This document shows, piece by piece, positions 26,904 through 36,306 of a stretch of 64,000 nucleotides of DNA. Position 1 is the first letter of the stretch; each line of letters begins with the position of its first letter. Made by a program: the position numbers and the translations under genes. Source of the stretch: DATKMP01 sp963790045 (lineage in GTDB: Bacteria > Bacteroidota > Ignavibacteria > UBA10030). The stretch lies in contig CAWBMS010000008.1 of assembly GCA_963790045.1 (NCBI GenBank), positions 248,001-312,000 on the forward strand, written 5' to 3'. Below the pieces are notes generated by a model, which was not told where the DNA came from, did no database searches, and saw only the letters and a program-made list of their open reading frames with translations.

Positions 26904-27740
26904 TTATGAAAGAATATCTTTTCGTATAAAAATAATCCACGCGCCACATACTGCGGCAAAAGAATAAAGACCGAACACGATAACTGCCTGCAACACTTCA
27001 TTCCATGGAATCGGATCGTGAAATGCCTTCTGCCATAAATTTAAATAATCCGTAAAGAGATATGGTTTGATGGATGCAAAGAGATCCAACGGTATCGTGG
27101 AAATGATTAAGAAGAGAATGAGCATTCCCATCGTTGCAACAATAGGCCCGATGGAATTTTCCACAAAGGATGAAAAGAAAAATGAAATAGATGCAATCGT
27201 GATCATTGCCCAGAGCGCTAATAAATACGCAAGGATAAATCTCCATGCAACTTCTGCCTCCGGTAAAATTAAAATGATGCGATCGATCACCAACAGGTCG
27301 CCGCCGCCTAAGAGCGCATACGCAAGTCCGATACTGAGGCCAGCCAAGAACAAAACAAATAACTTCGTGTACGCCAGCACGGCAATATACTTCGCAATAA
27401 ATATTTTTGTGCGCGAAACAGGGTGTGTCAGGATTAATCGGTATGTTCCTGCCGTCGCTTCACCGGCAAGCTGATCGCCTGCAACGAAAGAAATCAGCAG
27501 CGGAATATGAAAGAACAGGCTGTTCATCAATTGATAACTGACTAACCAACCATTGAATAAGTTTCCGACGAGAAAAAAATCCTGCGCCAGTCCGCGCGTT
27601 GCCACCTGAAGAAATCGACCGCCTTCTAATTTAAACGCAATTTCCACCAACGGCACAATCAATAACACGAAGGCAAATCCCAGATAGGTGCGTTTTTTCA
27701 AAAACATTTTGAAGAGTTCGTAATACACGAGACGAATCAT
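26904..27740 (-). CDS. ABC-2 type transporter permease
   Basis: 278 residues with six predicted membrane helices (about 18-36, 68-90, 105-130, 140-160, 175-200 and 250-272). The cytoplasmic ATP-binding-coupling region reads AGEATAGTYRLILTHPVSRTKIFIAKYIAV, the usual ABC-2 signature between helices 2 and 3. The start overlaps the end of the ATPase gene (ATGA, 27737-27740). With that ATPase it forms a two-gene exporter whose substrate is not evident. Confidence 0.88.
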   Translation of the reverse strand: MIRLVYYELFKMFLKKRTYLGFAFVLLIVPLVEIAFKLEGGRFLQVATRGLAQDFFLVGNLFNGWLVSYQLMNSLFFHIPLLISFVAGDQLAGEATAGTYRLILTHPVSRTKIFIAKYIAVLAYTKLFVLFLAGLSIGLAYALLGGGDLLVIDRIILILPEAEVAWRFILAYLLALWAMITIASISFFFSSFVENSIGPIVATMGMLILFLIISTIPLDLFASIKPYLFTDYLNLWQKAFHDPIPWNEVLQAVIVFGLYSFAAVCGAWIIFIRKDILS

Positions 27741-28663
27741 ACGTTCCTTTCCCCGGCATGTTCGGTAATGGCAAGGAAATAATCTTCGAGCGAATGCCGC
27801 GGCACGACTGAATGCACCTTGACACCGCCGCGCACAAGAGCGCTAATAATTTTTGGAACATCTTGGAATTCCATGTTGATGTTGAATCGATGGTCGGCAA
27901 CCGTATAGCTCGGTATGAGTTTTTTCTGTTTCTTCAGTATTGCATTCGCCGTTGTTGCCGGTTCAGCTTCGATCAAGACGTACCGTTCGCCTTTTTCCAG
28001 AAGTGTATTGACTTCGCCCTGCACCACCAACTCGCCGTTATTGATAATCGCCATCCGGTTTGCAACAAGTTGCACTTCCGACAGCAAATGCGATGAAAGA
28101 ATGATCGTTTTATTTTGATCGTGTGCAAGATGCAAGATCAGATCGCGAATTTCTTTCATGCCTTGCGGATCGAGACCGTTGGTCGGCTCATCTAAAATAA
28201 TTAATTCGGGATCGGACAACAACGCTTGCGCAATACCGAGCCGCTGCTTCATTCCATGCGAATATGTTTTGACGCGATCGTTTGCGCGATCCGATAAGCC
28301 GACAAGGTGAAGCACTTCCTGAATTCGTTTCTTCGTTGCACCACCGTTTAATGCACCGACAATTTCCAGATTGCGATAGGCAGAAAGATATAAGTAGAAA
28401 TCCGGTTTTTCGACAATGCCGCCGACGGATTTCAACGCTAAGAAGCGCTGCGACCTCAACGAATGCTGAAATATTTTTGTGTCGCCTGTTGTCGGTTTGA
28501 TGAGCGAAAGAATCATACGGATGGTCGTACTTTTTCCCGCGCCGTTGGGACCGAGAAATCCGAACACATCACCGCGATGAATTTCCAGATTCAAATCCTT
28601 TGCCGCCCAGCGCACGCCGAACTTCTTTCCAAGATGCTGCGTTTGAAGAATGATTTCGCTCAT
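27737..28663 (-). CDS. ABC-2 type transporter ATPase
   Basis: 308 residues. Walker A GFLGPNGAGKST, signature YSHGMKQRLGIAQALL, Walker B ELIILDEPTNGLDP, and switch His in TIILSSHLLSEV are all intact. The C-terminal ~80 residues form the accessory domain common in drug/NatA-like exporter ATPases. It energises the permease translated next. It is divergent from asd, with about 150 bp between the genes. Confidence 0.93.
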   Translation of the reverse strand: MSEIILQTQHLGKKFGVRWAAKDLNLEIHRGDVFGFLGPNGAGKSTTIRMILSLIKPTTGDTKIFQHSLRSQRFLALKSVGGIVEKPDFYLYLSAYRNLEIVGALNGGATKKRIQEVLHLVGLSDRANDRVKTYSHGMKQRLGIAQALLSDPELIILDEPTNGLDPQGMKEIRDLILHLAHDQNKTIILSSHLLSEVQLVANRMAIINNGELVVQGEVNTLLEKGERYVLIEAEPATTANAILKKQKKLIPSYTVADHRFNINMEFQDVPKIISALVRGGVKVHSVVPRHSLEDYFLAITEHAGERNV

Positions 28664-28738
28664 AATCGTTCAGTCAATATAACAACACACATATTACAAT
28701 TCAACTGAATGTTTTTTCCGCATGCACTTCTCCAAAAG

Positions 28739-28767
28739 TTGAAAGGAAGCCGTAGAATTTGTATCTT
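28739..28767 (+). promoter_or_regulatory. Promoter of the asd-lysC-dapB-dapA-purU operon
   Basis: TTGAAA (-35, 28739-28744), exactly 17 bp, then TATCTT (-10, 28762-28767). The predicted transcription start is near 28774, inside the palindrome described next. Confidence 0.6.
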
Positions 28768-28768
28768 A

Positions 28769-28785
28769 TTACTGTATCACAGTAA
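28769..28785 (+). promoter_or_regulatory. Operator-like palindrome over the predicted +1
   Basis: TTACTGTATCACAGTAA: perfect 7-bp arms around a 3-bp centre. It begins one base after the -10 and covers the predicted start site, the place where a repressor would block initiation. The regulator is not identified. Confidence 0.55.
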
Positions 28786-28810
28786 ATCGATTTATAAGAA
28801 AAGAGACAAA

Positions 28811-29802
28811 TTGAAAACGTATAATGTTGCAGTTGTCGGCGCGACCGGATTAGTCGGGCGCACGATGATTAAAGTTTTAGAAGAACATAACTTCCCCGTG
28901 AATATCTTATTGCCGCTTGCTTCCGAACGAAGTGCCGGCATGTACCGTAACGTTCCGCGGGAAAGATATTAAAGTTGAAAAATTAGAAGCAGAACGATTC
29001 CAAGGAATCGATTTCGCATTATTCTCCGCCGGTGCAAGTGTCAGCAAAGAATTCGGGCCCAAAGCTGCCGAGCGCGGCGCCGTTGTTATCGATAACAGCA
29101 GTGCGTTTCGCATGGAATCCGGAAATTCCGCTCGTCGTGCCCGAAGTCAATCCCGATGATGCATTCAAGCATCACGGCATCATCGCCAATCCGAATTGCT
29201 CGACGATTCAAATGGTCGTCGCGTTGAAACCGCTGCACGATGCATTCACCATCAAGCGCGTCGTCGTTTCAACGTACCAATCGGTTTCCGGTGCAGGCAA
29301 AAAAGGTGTGAACCAGATGGAAGATGAAATCGCAGGCCGTCCGGTACGCGAAAAAAAATTCCCGCACCCGATTGCCTATAATGCCCTGCCGCACATCGAC
29401 GTGTTTCTGGAAGACGGCTACACCAAAGAAGAATTGAAGATGAAGTTAGAAACAAAAAAAATTATGCACGCGGATATTAAAGTCAGCCCGACGACCGTGC
29501 GCATTCCTACTTCCGGCGGACACAGCGAAGCGGTCAATATAGAATTTGAAAAACCATGCACACCGGAAGCTGCGCGTGCGCTGTTAGAAAAAGCTCCCGG
29601 CATTATTGTGCAGGACGATCCGAAAAATAATTTGTACCCGATGCCGATTTATGCTTTCGATAAGGACGAAGTGTTTGTCGGAAGAATCCGGAAGGATGAA
29701 ACGATTGAGAACGGACTCAACATCTGGGTCGTTTCGGATAATGTGCGTAAAGGCGCGGCAACAAACGCCGTACAAATTGCAGAGTTGTTGATTAAGAAAT
29801 AA
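28811..29802 (+). CDS. asd: Aspartate-semialdehyde dehydrogenase, two frameshifts
   Basis: Converts aspartyl phosphate to aspartate semialdehyde with NADPH, the branch point for lysine/DAP, threonine and methionine. TTG 28811 starts KTYNVAVVGATGLVGRTMI (NADP-binding). The frame leaves at about 28942 (ASERSAG), continues as TVTFRGKDIKVEKL in a second frame to DNSSAFRM, and leaves again at the GG at 29114-29115, continuing as NPEIPLVVPEVNPDDAF in the third. The catalytic Cys is in IANPNCSTIQMV and the substrate region in IPTSGGHSEAVNIEF. Removing one base at each point gives a full-length 330-residue enzyme. First gene of the operon. Because Asd is needed for cell-wall DAP, a double pseudogene is unlikely; base errors are the simplest reading. 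Confidence 0.88.
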
Positions 29803-29822
29803 GTCAATAAGTTTTAAGGCGT

Positions 29823-29843
29823 CCCGCCAAAAAAGACGGCGGG
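29823..29843 (+). other. Short GC-rich hairpin between asd and lysC
   Basis: CCCGCC (29823-29828) and GGCGGG (29838-29843) pair around a 9-nt A-rich loop. No T-run follows, so it is not a canonical terminator; it may stabilise or modulate the polycistronic mRNA. Confidence 0.35.
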
Positions 29844-29892
29844 CAAGTGAGTCGTTGAGTATATAAGTGTTGCAAAAGACGGAATAGTAAAA

Positions 29893-31293
29893 ATGATTGT
29901 AATGAAATTCGGCGGCACGTCGGTGGGCGATGCGCGCGCGATGCAGCGAGTGATTGAAATTGTAAAGAAGGAACAGCTTCGTTCGCCCGTTGTTGTCTTG
30001 TCTGCCATTTCCGGCGCAACAAATGCATTGTTGAAAGCTGCACACTTTGCACAACAAGGCGAATTAGACGAATCGGTGCAAGTGCTGAATCAATTACTCG
30101 AACGCCACGTGACCATTGCGGAAAATTTAATCGACCATCGCCCGACGGTTCAACAATTGATTCTCACATTCAAACATCGGATCGAGGAACTGCGCAATCT
30201 TTGCAGCGGCATCGCGATTCTCGGTGAATTGACGAATCGTTCGCTTGATGTCATCGCATCGACCGGCGAACAGTTTTCCTCGCACATCGTGAGCGAAGCG
30301 TTCCGCGCGCAGGGTGTTCCGGTAGAATTAGTCAACGCACAATCGTTTATGATTACCGATGAACAATTTGCATCCGCAGTTCCGCAATTCGATCAAATCA
30401 ATGAACTCGTTCCCCAAAAACTAAAACCGATTTTAGAATCCGGTAAGATCGTCGTGACGCAGGGATTTGTCGGTGCAACGGTAAGCGGAAAAACAACGAC
30501 GCTTGGCCGCGGCGGTTCGGATTATTCTGCCGCCATCATCGGCGCAGCGATGGATGCAGATGAAATTCAAATCTGGACGGATGTGGACGGCATTCTCACC
30601 ACCGATCCGCGTATCGTTCCGAATGCACAGAAGTTGAGTGTCGTCTCGTTCCGCGAAGCAGCAGAACTTGCCTACTTCGGCGCAAAAGTTCTGCATCCAA
30701 GCACCATTTCACCGGCGGTTCAAAAAAATATCCCTGTAATCGTATTGAACTCGATGCGTCCGGAATCCACCGGCACGCATATTATTTCCGATCCACCCAA
30801 AGCGGATGTTCCAGTGAAATCCATCGCCTTCAAACGCGGCATCACGATTGTCAAAGTACAATCCATGCGAATGTTGATGGCATACGGCTTTCTGGAAAAT
30901 ATTTTTTCCGTCTTCAGTAAATTTGAAACCGCTGTTGATCTTGTCAGCACATCGGAAGTTGCCGTTTCATTAACAATCGATAATACTTCGCGTCTTCCTG
31001 AAATTGTTGAAGCGCTCTCACGATTTGCCGAAGTTTCGATTCTCGAGAACAAAGCGATCATCTGCACGGTCGGCGATCAAATGGAAAAGACCGCCGGTGT
31101 TGCCAATCGCATCTTTCGCGCACTCGGCAACATCAACGTGTTAATGGTAACACAAGGCGCATCCGATATCAACATGAGTTTTGTGGTAGAAGATGCTGAC
31201 GTGACGGAAGCAGTCCAACGCCTGCACAAAGAATTATTCGACCGCGTTACCGACAGCGATTTGCTCGAACCGGTTGGAGGAACAACAAAATGA
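29893..31293 (+). CDS. lysC: Aspartate kinase
   Basis: 466 residues. Phosphorylates aspartate, the first step of the aspartate pathway. The KFGGTSVGDA motif starts the kinase domain; SLDVIASTGEQFSS and TTLGRGGSDYSAAIIGAAM are the substrate and ATP segments, followed by WTDVDGILTTDPRIV. Two ACT domains occupy about 310-466, with ITIVKVQS and NINVLMVTQGASDINMSFVV. Length and domain order match monofunctional LysC-type aspartokinase; the ACT pair implies feedback control by an end-product amino acid (lysine is likely, given the dap genes). The stop overlaps dapB by 4 bp. Confidence 0.93.
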   Translation: MIVMKFGGTSVGDARAMQRVIEIVKKEQLRSPVVVLSAISGATNALLKAAHFAQQGELDESVQVLNQLLERHVTIAENLIDHRPTVQQLILTFKHRIEELRNLCSGIAILGELTNRSLDVIASTGEQFSSHIVSEAFRAQGVPVELVNAQSFMITDEQFASAVPQFDQINELVPQKLKPILESGKIVVTQGFVGATVSGKTTTLGRGGSDYSAAIIGAAMDADEIQIWTDVDGILTTDPRIVPNAQKLSVVSFREAAELAYFGAKVLHPSTISPAVQKNIPVIVLNSMRPESTGTHIISDPPKADVPVKSIAFKRGITIVKVQSMRMLMAYGFLENIFSVFSKFETAVDLVSTSEVAVSLTIDNTSRLPEIVEALSRFAEVSILENKAIICTVGDQMEKTAGVANRIFRALGNINVLMVTQGASDINMSFVVEDADVTEAVQRLHKELFDRVTDSDLLEPVGGTTK

Positions 31294-32025
31294 ATCTCGC
31301 ATTAATCGGTTATGGGAAAATGGGAAAAACGATCGAACAGCTTGCCGTTGAACGCGGCTGGACGGTTCCCGTAAAACTCAATATCGGCATTCCCATGCCC
31401 GATGCAGCACAACGAAAAGGAATTGACGCTGTCATTCATTTTGCAACGGCAAAGACCTTAATAGAAGATTTGAAGCCGTGGGCAGAAGTCGGAAAGCCCA
31501 TTGTTATCGGAACGACCGGATGGAACGATCGTTTAACAGAAGTGCAAAAGCTTGCGGAAGAATTTAAGATTGGAATCGTTCACGCTCCAAACTTTTCGCT
31601 TGGCGTCAACATCTTCTTCCATGTTGCCAAGGCAGCATCGAAGATGATGAATAAGTTTTCGGATTATGATGCTTCCAGTTCATGAAATTCATCATAAAGA
31701 AAAAATCGACAGCCCGAGCGGAACGGCATTGCAGCTTGGCAATATAGTATTGAGTGAACTCAATCGGAAAAAAGAATTGCTGACACAAGCGCCGGAAGGA
31801 AAAATCAAACCGGAACAATTGCACGTTTCTTCGACGCGTACCGGCTGGGTCATTGGCGAACATTCGTTAAATTTCGATTCCGTTGCTGATTCGATTGAGA
31901 TCAAACACACTGCAAAAAATCGCAACGGTCTTGCGCTCGGCGCACTCGTTGCTGCAGAATGGATTCAACACAAGCACGGTATCTTTACGATGGATGATAT
32001 TTTTCAGGATTTATTTAGCAAGTAA
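31290..32025 (+). CDS. dapB: 4-hydroxy-tetrahydrodipicolinate reductase, one frameshift
   Basis: Restored length about 245 residues. NLALIGYGKMGKTIEQLA is the cofactor-binding glycine motif, and VIGTTGWNDR and APNFSLGVNIFF lead to the tetramerisation/catalytic domain. The first frame ends shortly after KFSDYDA (stop 31683-31685); the second continues with PVHEIHHKEKIDSPSGTAL, which carries the catalytic His-His and Lys residues. The extra base lies in GCTTCC at 31671-31676. DapB reduces the DapA product on the way to diaminopimelate. It is a compact DapB, and overlaps lysC. Confidence 0.9.
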
Positions 32026-32036
32026 AGGATTGTTGT

Positions 32037-32930
32037 ATGTCTTCGAGGAAAAAATTTCAAGGAACTGCTACCGCCATCATCACGCCGTTCAAAAAGGATG
32101 GTTCAGTCGATGAAACAGCATTGAAACGTTTTATCGAATTTCAAATCAAAGGCGGCGTAGAAGCGCTCGTTTCTATGGGGACAACAGGCGAAAATACAAC
32201 GTTGACCCATGAAGAACAAGAACGATTGATTGCCCTGACAATTGAGCAAGCAAACGGACGAGTAAAAATATTTGCCGGCGCAGGAAGCAACAACACGGCA
32301 GAAGCGATCGAGAAAACAAAATTTGCGAAGCACATTGGAGCCGATGCAGCGCTCATCGTTGGTCCATATTACAACAGACCGACACAAGCAGGTTACATTG
32401 CGCACTTTAGCGCCATTGCTGATGCGGTGGATATTCCTTTAATCGTTTACAATGTTCCCGGAAGAACCGGCGGCAACATTACGGCAGAAACAATGTTGAA
32501 GATGGCGGAAGAAATTCCCAATGTAGTTATGGATAAAGAAGCGTGCGGGAATCTCGGGCAGATTATGGAAATTGCACGCAACAAACCGAAAGATTTTTCA
32601 TTGCTTTCCGGCGATGATGCCTTTACACTTGCGTTGATGGTTTGCGGCGGCGATGGATGTATTTCTGTCGTGGCAAATGAAATGCCGAAAGATTTTTCGC
32701 AGTTCGTACGGCTGTGCCTCGCGAATAAATGGGACGCAGCACGGAAACTCCATAACAAACTGCTGCCGCTCATGAATGTGAACTTTATCGAGTCCAGCCC
32801 CATTCCCGTAAAAACGGCGCTGGCTGAAATGGGAATGATTGAAGAAGTATTCCGTTTGCCGATGGTACCGATTTCCAAAAGCGGACGGAATAAATTGAAA
32901 GCTGTTCTCAAAGAATTGAAATTGATTTAA
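32037..32930 (+). CDS. dapA: 4-hydroxy-tetrahydrodipicolinate synthase
   Basis: 297 residues with AAAGGAT placed before the ATG. A TIM-barrel aldolase condensing pyruvate with aspartate semialdehyde. GTATAIITPFKKDG, SMGTTGENTTLTHEEQ (the G-T-T-G-E motif), the Tyr in LIVYNVPGRTGGN, and the Schiff-base Lys in VVMDKEACG are present. It works directly upstream of DapB in the pathway and directly downstream of it in the operon. Intact frame. Confidence 0.95.
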   Translation: MSSRKKFQGTATAIITPFKKDGSVDETALKRFIEFQIKGGVEALVSMGTTGENTTLTHEEQERLIALTIEQANGRVKIFAGAGSNNTAEAIEKTKFAKHIGADAALIVGPYYNRPTQAGYIAHFSAIADAVDIPLIVYNVPGRTGGNITAETMLKMAEEIPNVVMDKEACGNLGQIMEIARNKPKDFSLLSGDDAFTLALMVCGGDGCISVVANEMPKDFSQFVRLCLANKWDAARKLHNKLLPLMNVNFIESSPIPVKTALAEMGMIEEVFRLPMVPISKSGRNKLKAVLKELKLI

Positions 32931-32938
32931 GAACGCGC

Positions 32939-33803
32939 ATGCCCGAACAACCGTCCATTGCCATTTTATTATGGTCGTGCCCCGATCAAAAAGGATTAGT
33001 CGCTCGCATCACGCATTTTATTTTCGAACGCGGCGGCAACATCCTCGACCTCGACGAACATGTCGATGCGCAGGAACAACGTTTCTTTTTGCGCATCCAA
33101 TGGGCTATCAGCAACAATGGCTACGGTGTAGAAGATTTAAAAAACCAATTTGCACCGCTCGCTCTAGAATTCCATGCAATATATAATATCCGCCTTGTCA
33201 ATCACAAACGGAAATTGGCGCTCTTCGTTTCCAAGGTACGATCACTGCTTGCAGGAAATTTTATGGCGGTATGAAATCGGCGAATTCAACACCGAGATTG
33301 CGCTGATTATTTCCAACCATCCCGATCTTGAACCGCTTGCGCAACGGTACCATATTCCGTATTACCTTTTCCCTGTCTCCAAAGAAAACAAGCAGGATGT
33401 AGAAGCAAAAGAATTACAATTGCTCAGGCAGCAGAATATCGACACGATCGTTCTTGCGCGATATATGCAGGTATTATCGGTAGATTTCATCAAGCAATAT
33501 CCGCAGCACATTATCAACATTCATCATTCATTCTTGCCTGCATTTGCCGGAGGCAATCCGTACCGACAGGCATTTGAGCGCGGCGTCAAGATTGTCGGAG
33601 CCACAAGCCATTACGTTACGGAAGTATTAGATGAAGGCCCGATCATCGAACAGGACATTATCCGCATTTCGCATAAAGATTCGCTGGACGATTTGATCCG
33701 CAAAGGGCGCGACCTCGAACGGCTTGTGCTTGCGCGCGCCTTACGGCTGCACTTGCAGGATCGCGTGCTGGTGCACGGAAATAAAACTGTTGTCTTCGAT
33801 TAA
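32939..33803 (+). CDS. purU: Formyltetrahydrofolate deformylase, one frameshift
   Basis: Hydrolyses 10-formyl-THF to THF and formate, balancing one-carbon pools. An N-terminal ACT domain (LLWSCPDQKGLVARITHFIF, GGNILDLDEHVDAQEQRFF) leads to the hydrolase domain. The frame shifts at the GG at 33235-33236: LALFVSK in the first frame, YDHCLQEILWRYEIGEF in the next. Catalytic-site residues follow in NIHHSFLPAFAGGNPY and EVLDEGPIIEQD. The restored protein is 288 residues, normal for PurU. It closes the operon 8 bp after dapA; its coupling to lysine synthesis is not obvious. Confidence 0.9.
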
Positions 33804-33910
33804 CATTTTGTAAAATTCCACACAGCAATTTTCAAGCGTCAGACAAATTCCAAGATTCAATAGTCAAACAGTAAATTGGATTTTGTGTTTTGGTATTTGA
33901 TATTTGTGAT

Positions 33911-34850
33911 TTATCGAGGAACAGTAAACTGATACACCGGATCGATTCCCGAGAAATCTTTCCGGACCATCATCACGGTAATGGTTATTTGCCTACCTGT
34001 TATTTCACAGCGAAGGTAATGAAACATTCGTTTTTCTGTCTGCTGTGGGAATAAATCTTTTTCCCGCTGTTGATCTCCCAATAACAACGTATGCTGCAAT
34101 CCTCCTCCGCCGCCCAGCACGACAAAATCTTTACCGGATTTTTGAAAATGTTCAAACGCATGCGCATGACCGCTGAGAAACAGTTTACATTTTGCATGAT
34201 GCAAAAATGGAGGAACGTATTGATTCCGCACATCGGCAGAACCGCCCACAATGGTATTGTTGGTGAACGGCGGATGATGGCATCCGACAAAAACAGATAT
34301 AATTGATGAATCGCGTTCTAATGAATCCAGCGTTGCCGTGTAACCATGCAAGCTGCGTTTGCTGTTCAGATTTTGAAAGTCTGGTAAAATTGGAGTTGAA
34401 CAACACAAACGCGTTGTCTTTCATTCTCTCGACATATCCGGTACGGCAAAAGTCCGGAAACCGTTTTTTAAAATTCCGCTCGCCTTCTGCTGCTGAAAAA
34501 AAATAATCGTGATTTCCAATCGCAGCATACATTCCAAGATGACGTATCTTTGCACGCATCAATACTGAATCCATAAATTTCCATGCTTTGTCGCTCGCAC
34601 TGTGCCCCGTTACATCACCAAAATTTACTACTGCTTGTATAGTTGAATCGGCAAGAATATGATCGAACAACATGCGTGTCGCGCGTTCATTTTGATTGCG
34701 TTTCAAGGCGATGGATTCGATCCACATTGGCGCCTGCGTATCGCTGATGAACGCAACAACATTCTTTGATGTATCGGCGGCAGTTTGCGCTGCGCAAGAG
34801 TGCAGAACAACGACAGCTGCAACAAGGAAGAAAAATATTTTATGTTTCAT
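33911..34850 (-). CDS. Calcineurin-like metallophosphoesterase lipoprotein, one frameshift
   Basis: About 312 residues after repair. From ATG 34850 (MKHKIFFFLVAAVVVLHSC, lipoprotein-type signal) the metal-ligand blocks are VAFISDTQAP, VVNFGDVTG, AIGNHDYFF, GCHHPPFT and LSGHAHAFEHF. The first frame is good to LSKSEQQTQLAWLH. The second then gives ATLDSLERDSSIISVFVGCHH. One base in the CC at 34336-34337 accounts for the break. It acts in the envelope on an unknown phosphoester. It follows the MFS gene by 11 bp on the same strand and may be cotranscribed. Confidence 0.8.
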
Positions 34851-34861
34851 GGAAGAACACT

Positions 34862-36097
34862 TTATGGCTTTTGAATTTTTACCTTTAAGAGATCGCCGCT
34901 TTTCAAGTACACCCATCCCGCAATCAACAGCGTCATCGTCCCTCCGAAAATCGCGGAAGGAACCGTTCCGAGTAATTTTGCAGCAAGTCCGGATTCGAAT
35001 GCACCGAGTTCGTTGGATGAGGTAATAAAGATTCCGTTCACCGCCATCACACGCGCGCGCATTTCATCCGGCGTCATCGTTTGCAAAATCGTTGCGCGAA
35101 TGACAACACTAATACTATCGAAGGCACCGCCGCAAAACAGCATTACGACCGAAAGGATCATCCACGGTGAAATGGCAAAGATTAAAATACTTGCACCGAA
35201 CCCGAACACTGCAATCAATAAATTTCTCCATGCTTTTTTCATCGGCGAATAGCGTGTAAGCATCATCATTGTGATGATCGCTCCCGCTGAAGATGAAGCG
35301 CGTAATACGCCAAGCCCTTCCGAACCGACTTTCAAGATATCCATCGCATAAATCGGCAAAATTGCCACCACGCCGCCGAAGAGTACGGAAAATAAATCGA
35401 GTGAGATCGAATACAGAATTATTTTTGTTTTGACGACAAACTTGATTCCATGCCCGATGCTGCTCAAGATGCCTTCGGTTTCCTGCACCGGCAGAACCGG
35501 AACGTTACCGATCCGTGCATACATCACCAGAGAAACAAATACGAGCACCGTAACAACGACCAAGGTATTCGCAAATCCAATCCATGCATACATAAATCCG
35601 GAAAGCACCGGTCCAAGAATCGCACCGACCTGCCACGCAGAACTACCCCACGTACACGCATTTTCAAACAACGGCGGCGGCACAAGAATCCCGCGCAGTG
35701 ATGTTGTGGTCGGTGAATAAAATGCACGGCAGATTCCGACAACAAACAATGCCGCGTAAATGATGACGAGAAAGATTGACGAAGAAGCCAATTCAGGATT
35801 GCGCGCAGTAAGCTGTAAAATAAACGAGCAGAAAAGCACACCACCGACACTCCACAAAATAATCGCGCGTTTATTGTACCGGTCTGCAATGTGCCCACCG
35901 AACAACGTTAACGAAATAAAGGGAACCGCTTCGACTAATCCGATCATGCCCAGAGAAAACGGATCGTGTGTGATGCGGTACAGTTCGTACCCGATGGCAA
36001 CTTCCTGCACCATCTGCGCAATGGTGATGATAAAATTCCCGATCAGTAAATTTCGGAACGCCGGGTACCGCAGCGCGGCGTAAGGATCATGTGCCAC
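34862..36097 (-). CDS. MFS exporter (EntS/MFS_3-like)
   Basis: 411 residues from a GTG at 36097. Conserved start AHDPYAALRYPAFRNLLIGNF, GLVEAVPFISLTLFGGHIADR with the MFS loop motif, and MTPDEMRARVMAVNGIFI in the second half, typical of the EntS/MFS_3 branch of exporters. About twelve membrane helices. The first 45 codons and the upstream ~70 bp recur 1.9 kb away (37871-38072), flanking a glycosyltransferase gene. Substrate unknown. Confidence 0.85.
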   Translation of the reverse strand: MAHDPYAALRYPAFRNLLIGNFIITIAQMVQEVAIGYELYRITHDPFSLGMIGLVEAVPFISLTLFGGHIADRYNKRAIILWSVGGVLFCSFILQLTARNPELASSSIFLVIIYAALFVVGICRAFYSPTTTSLRGILVPPPLFENACTWGSSAWQVGAILGPVLSGFMYAWIGFANTLVVVTVLVFVSLVMYARIGNVPVLPVQETEGILSSIGHGIKFVVKTKIILYSISLDLFSVLFGGVVAILPIYAMDILKVGSEGLGVLRASSSAGAIITMMMLTRYSPMKKAWRNLLIAVFGFGASILIFAISPWMILSVVMLFCGGAFDSISVVIRATILQTMTPDEMRARVMAVNGIFITSSNELGAFESGLAAKLLGTVPSAIFGGTMTLLIAGWVYLKSGDLLKVKIQKP

Positions 36098-36165
36098 TCA
36101 ACCTCTTTCGCATTCATTCAACAGTTTCTATTGTAATGTACAGATGAAATGCTGCGAATAAAAAT
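35962..36165. repeat. Direct repeat copy A (5' end of the MFS gene plus upstream DNA)
   Basis: 204 bp that recur as copy B at 37871-38072 in the same orientation. Inside the coding part there are seven substitutions and one indel across 135 bp; the non-coding part (36098-36165) is more diverged, including the stretch between CATTCAT and TGTAC. It begins within the MFS gene at GATCGTGTGTGATG and ends at GAATAAAAAT. Confidence 0.9.
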
Positions 36166-36306
36166 CACAAGCTGAGATTTCTGATTATTATTTGCTTTTG
36201 ATATATTGATGCACTATAATTTATATCGTTTATTGTTTTCAATAGATGCATTGCGGAAAGCAAATTCTATCCGGTTTTTCTTTAATTACAACTACGTACA
36301 TACTGA

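Noticed and set aside
29823..29843. Intrinsic terminator or attenuator between asd and lysC
   Set aside because: The hairpin has no T-run after it and no leader peptide was found, so it is listed only as a hairpin.
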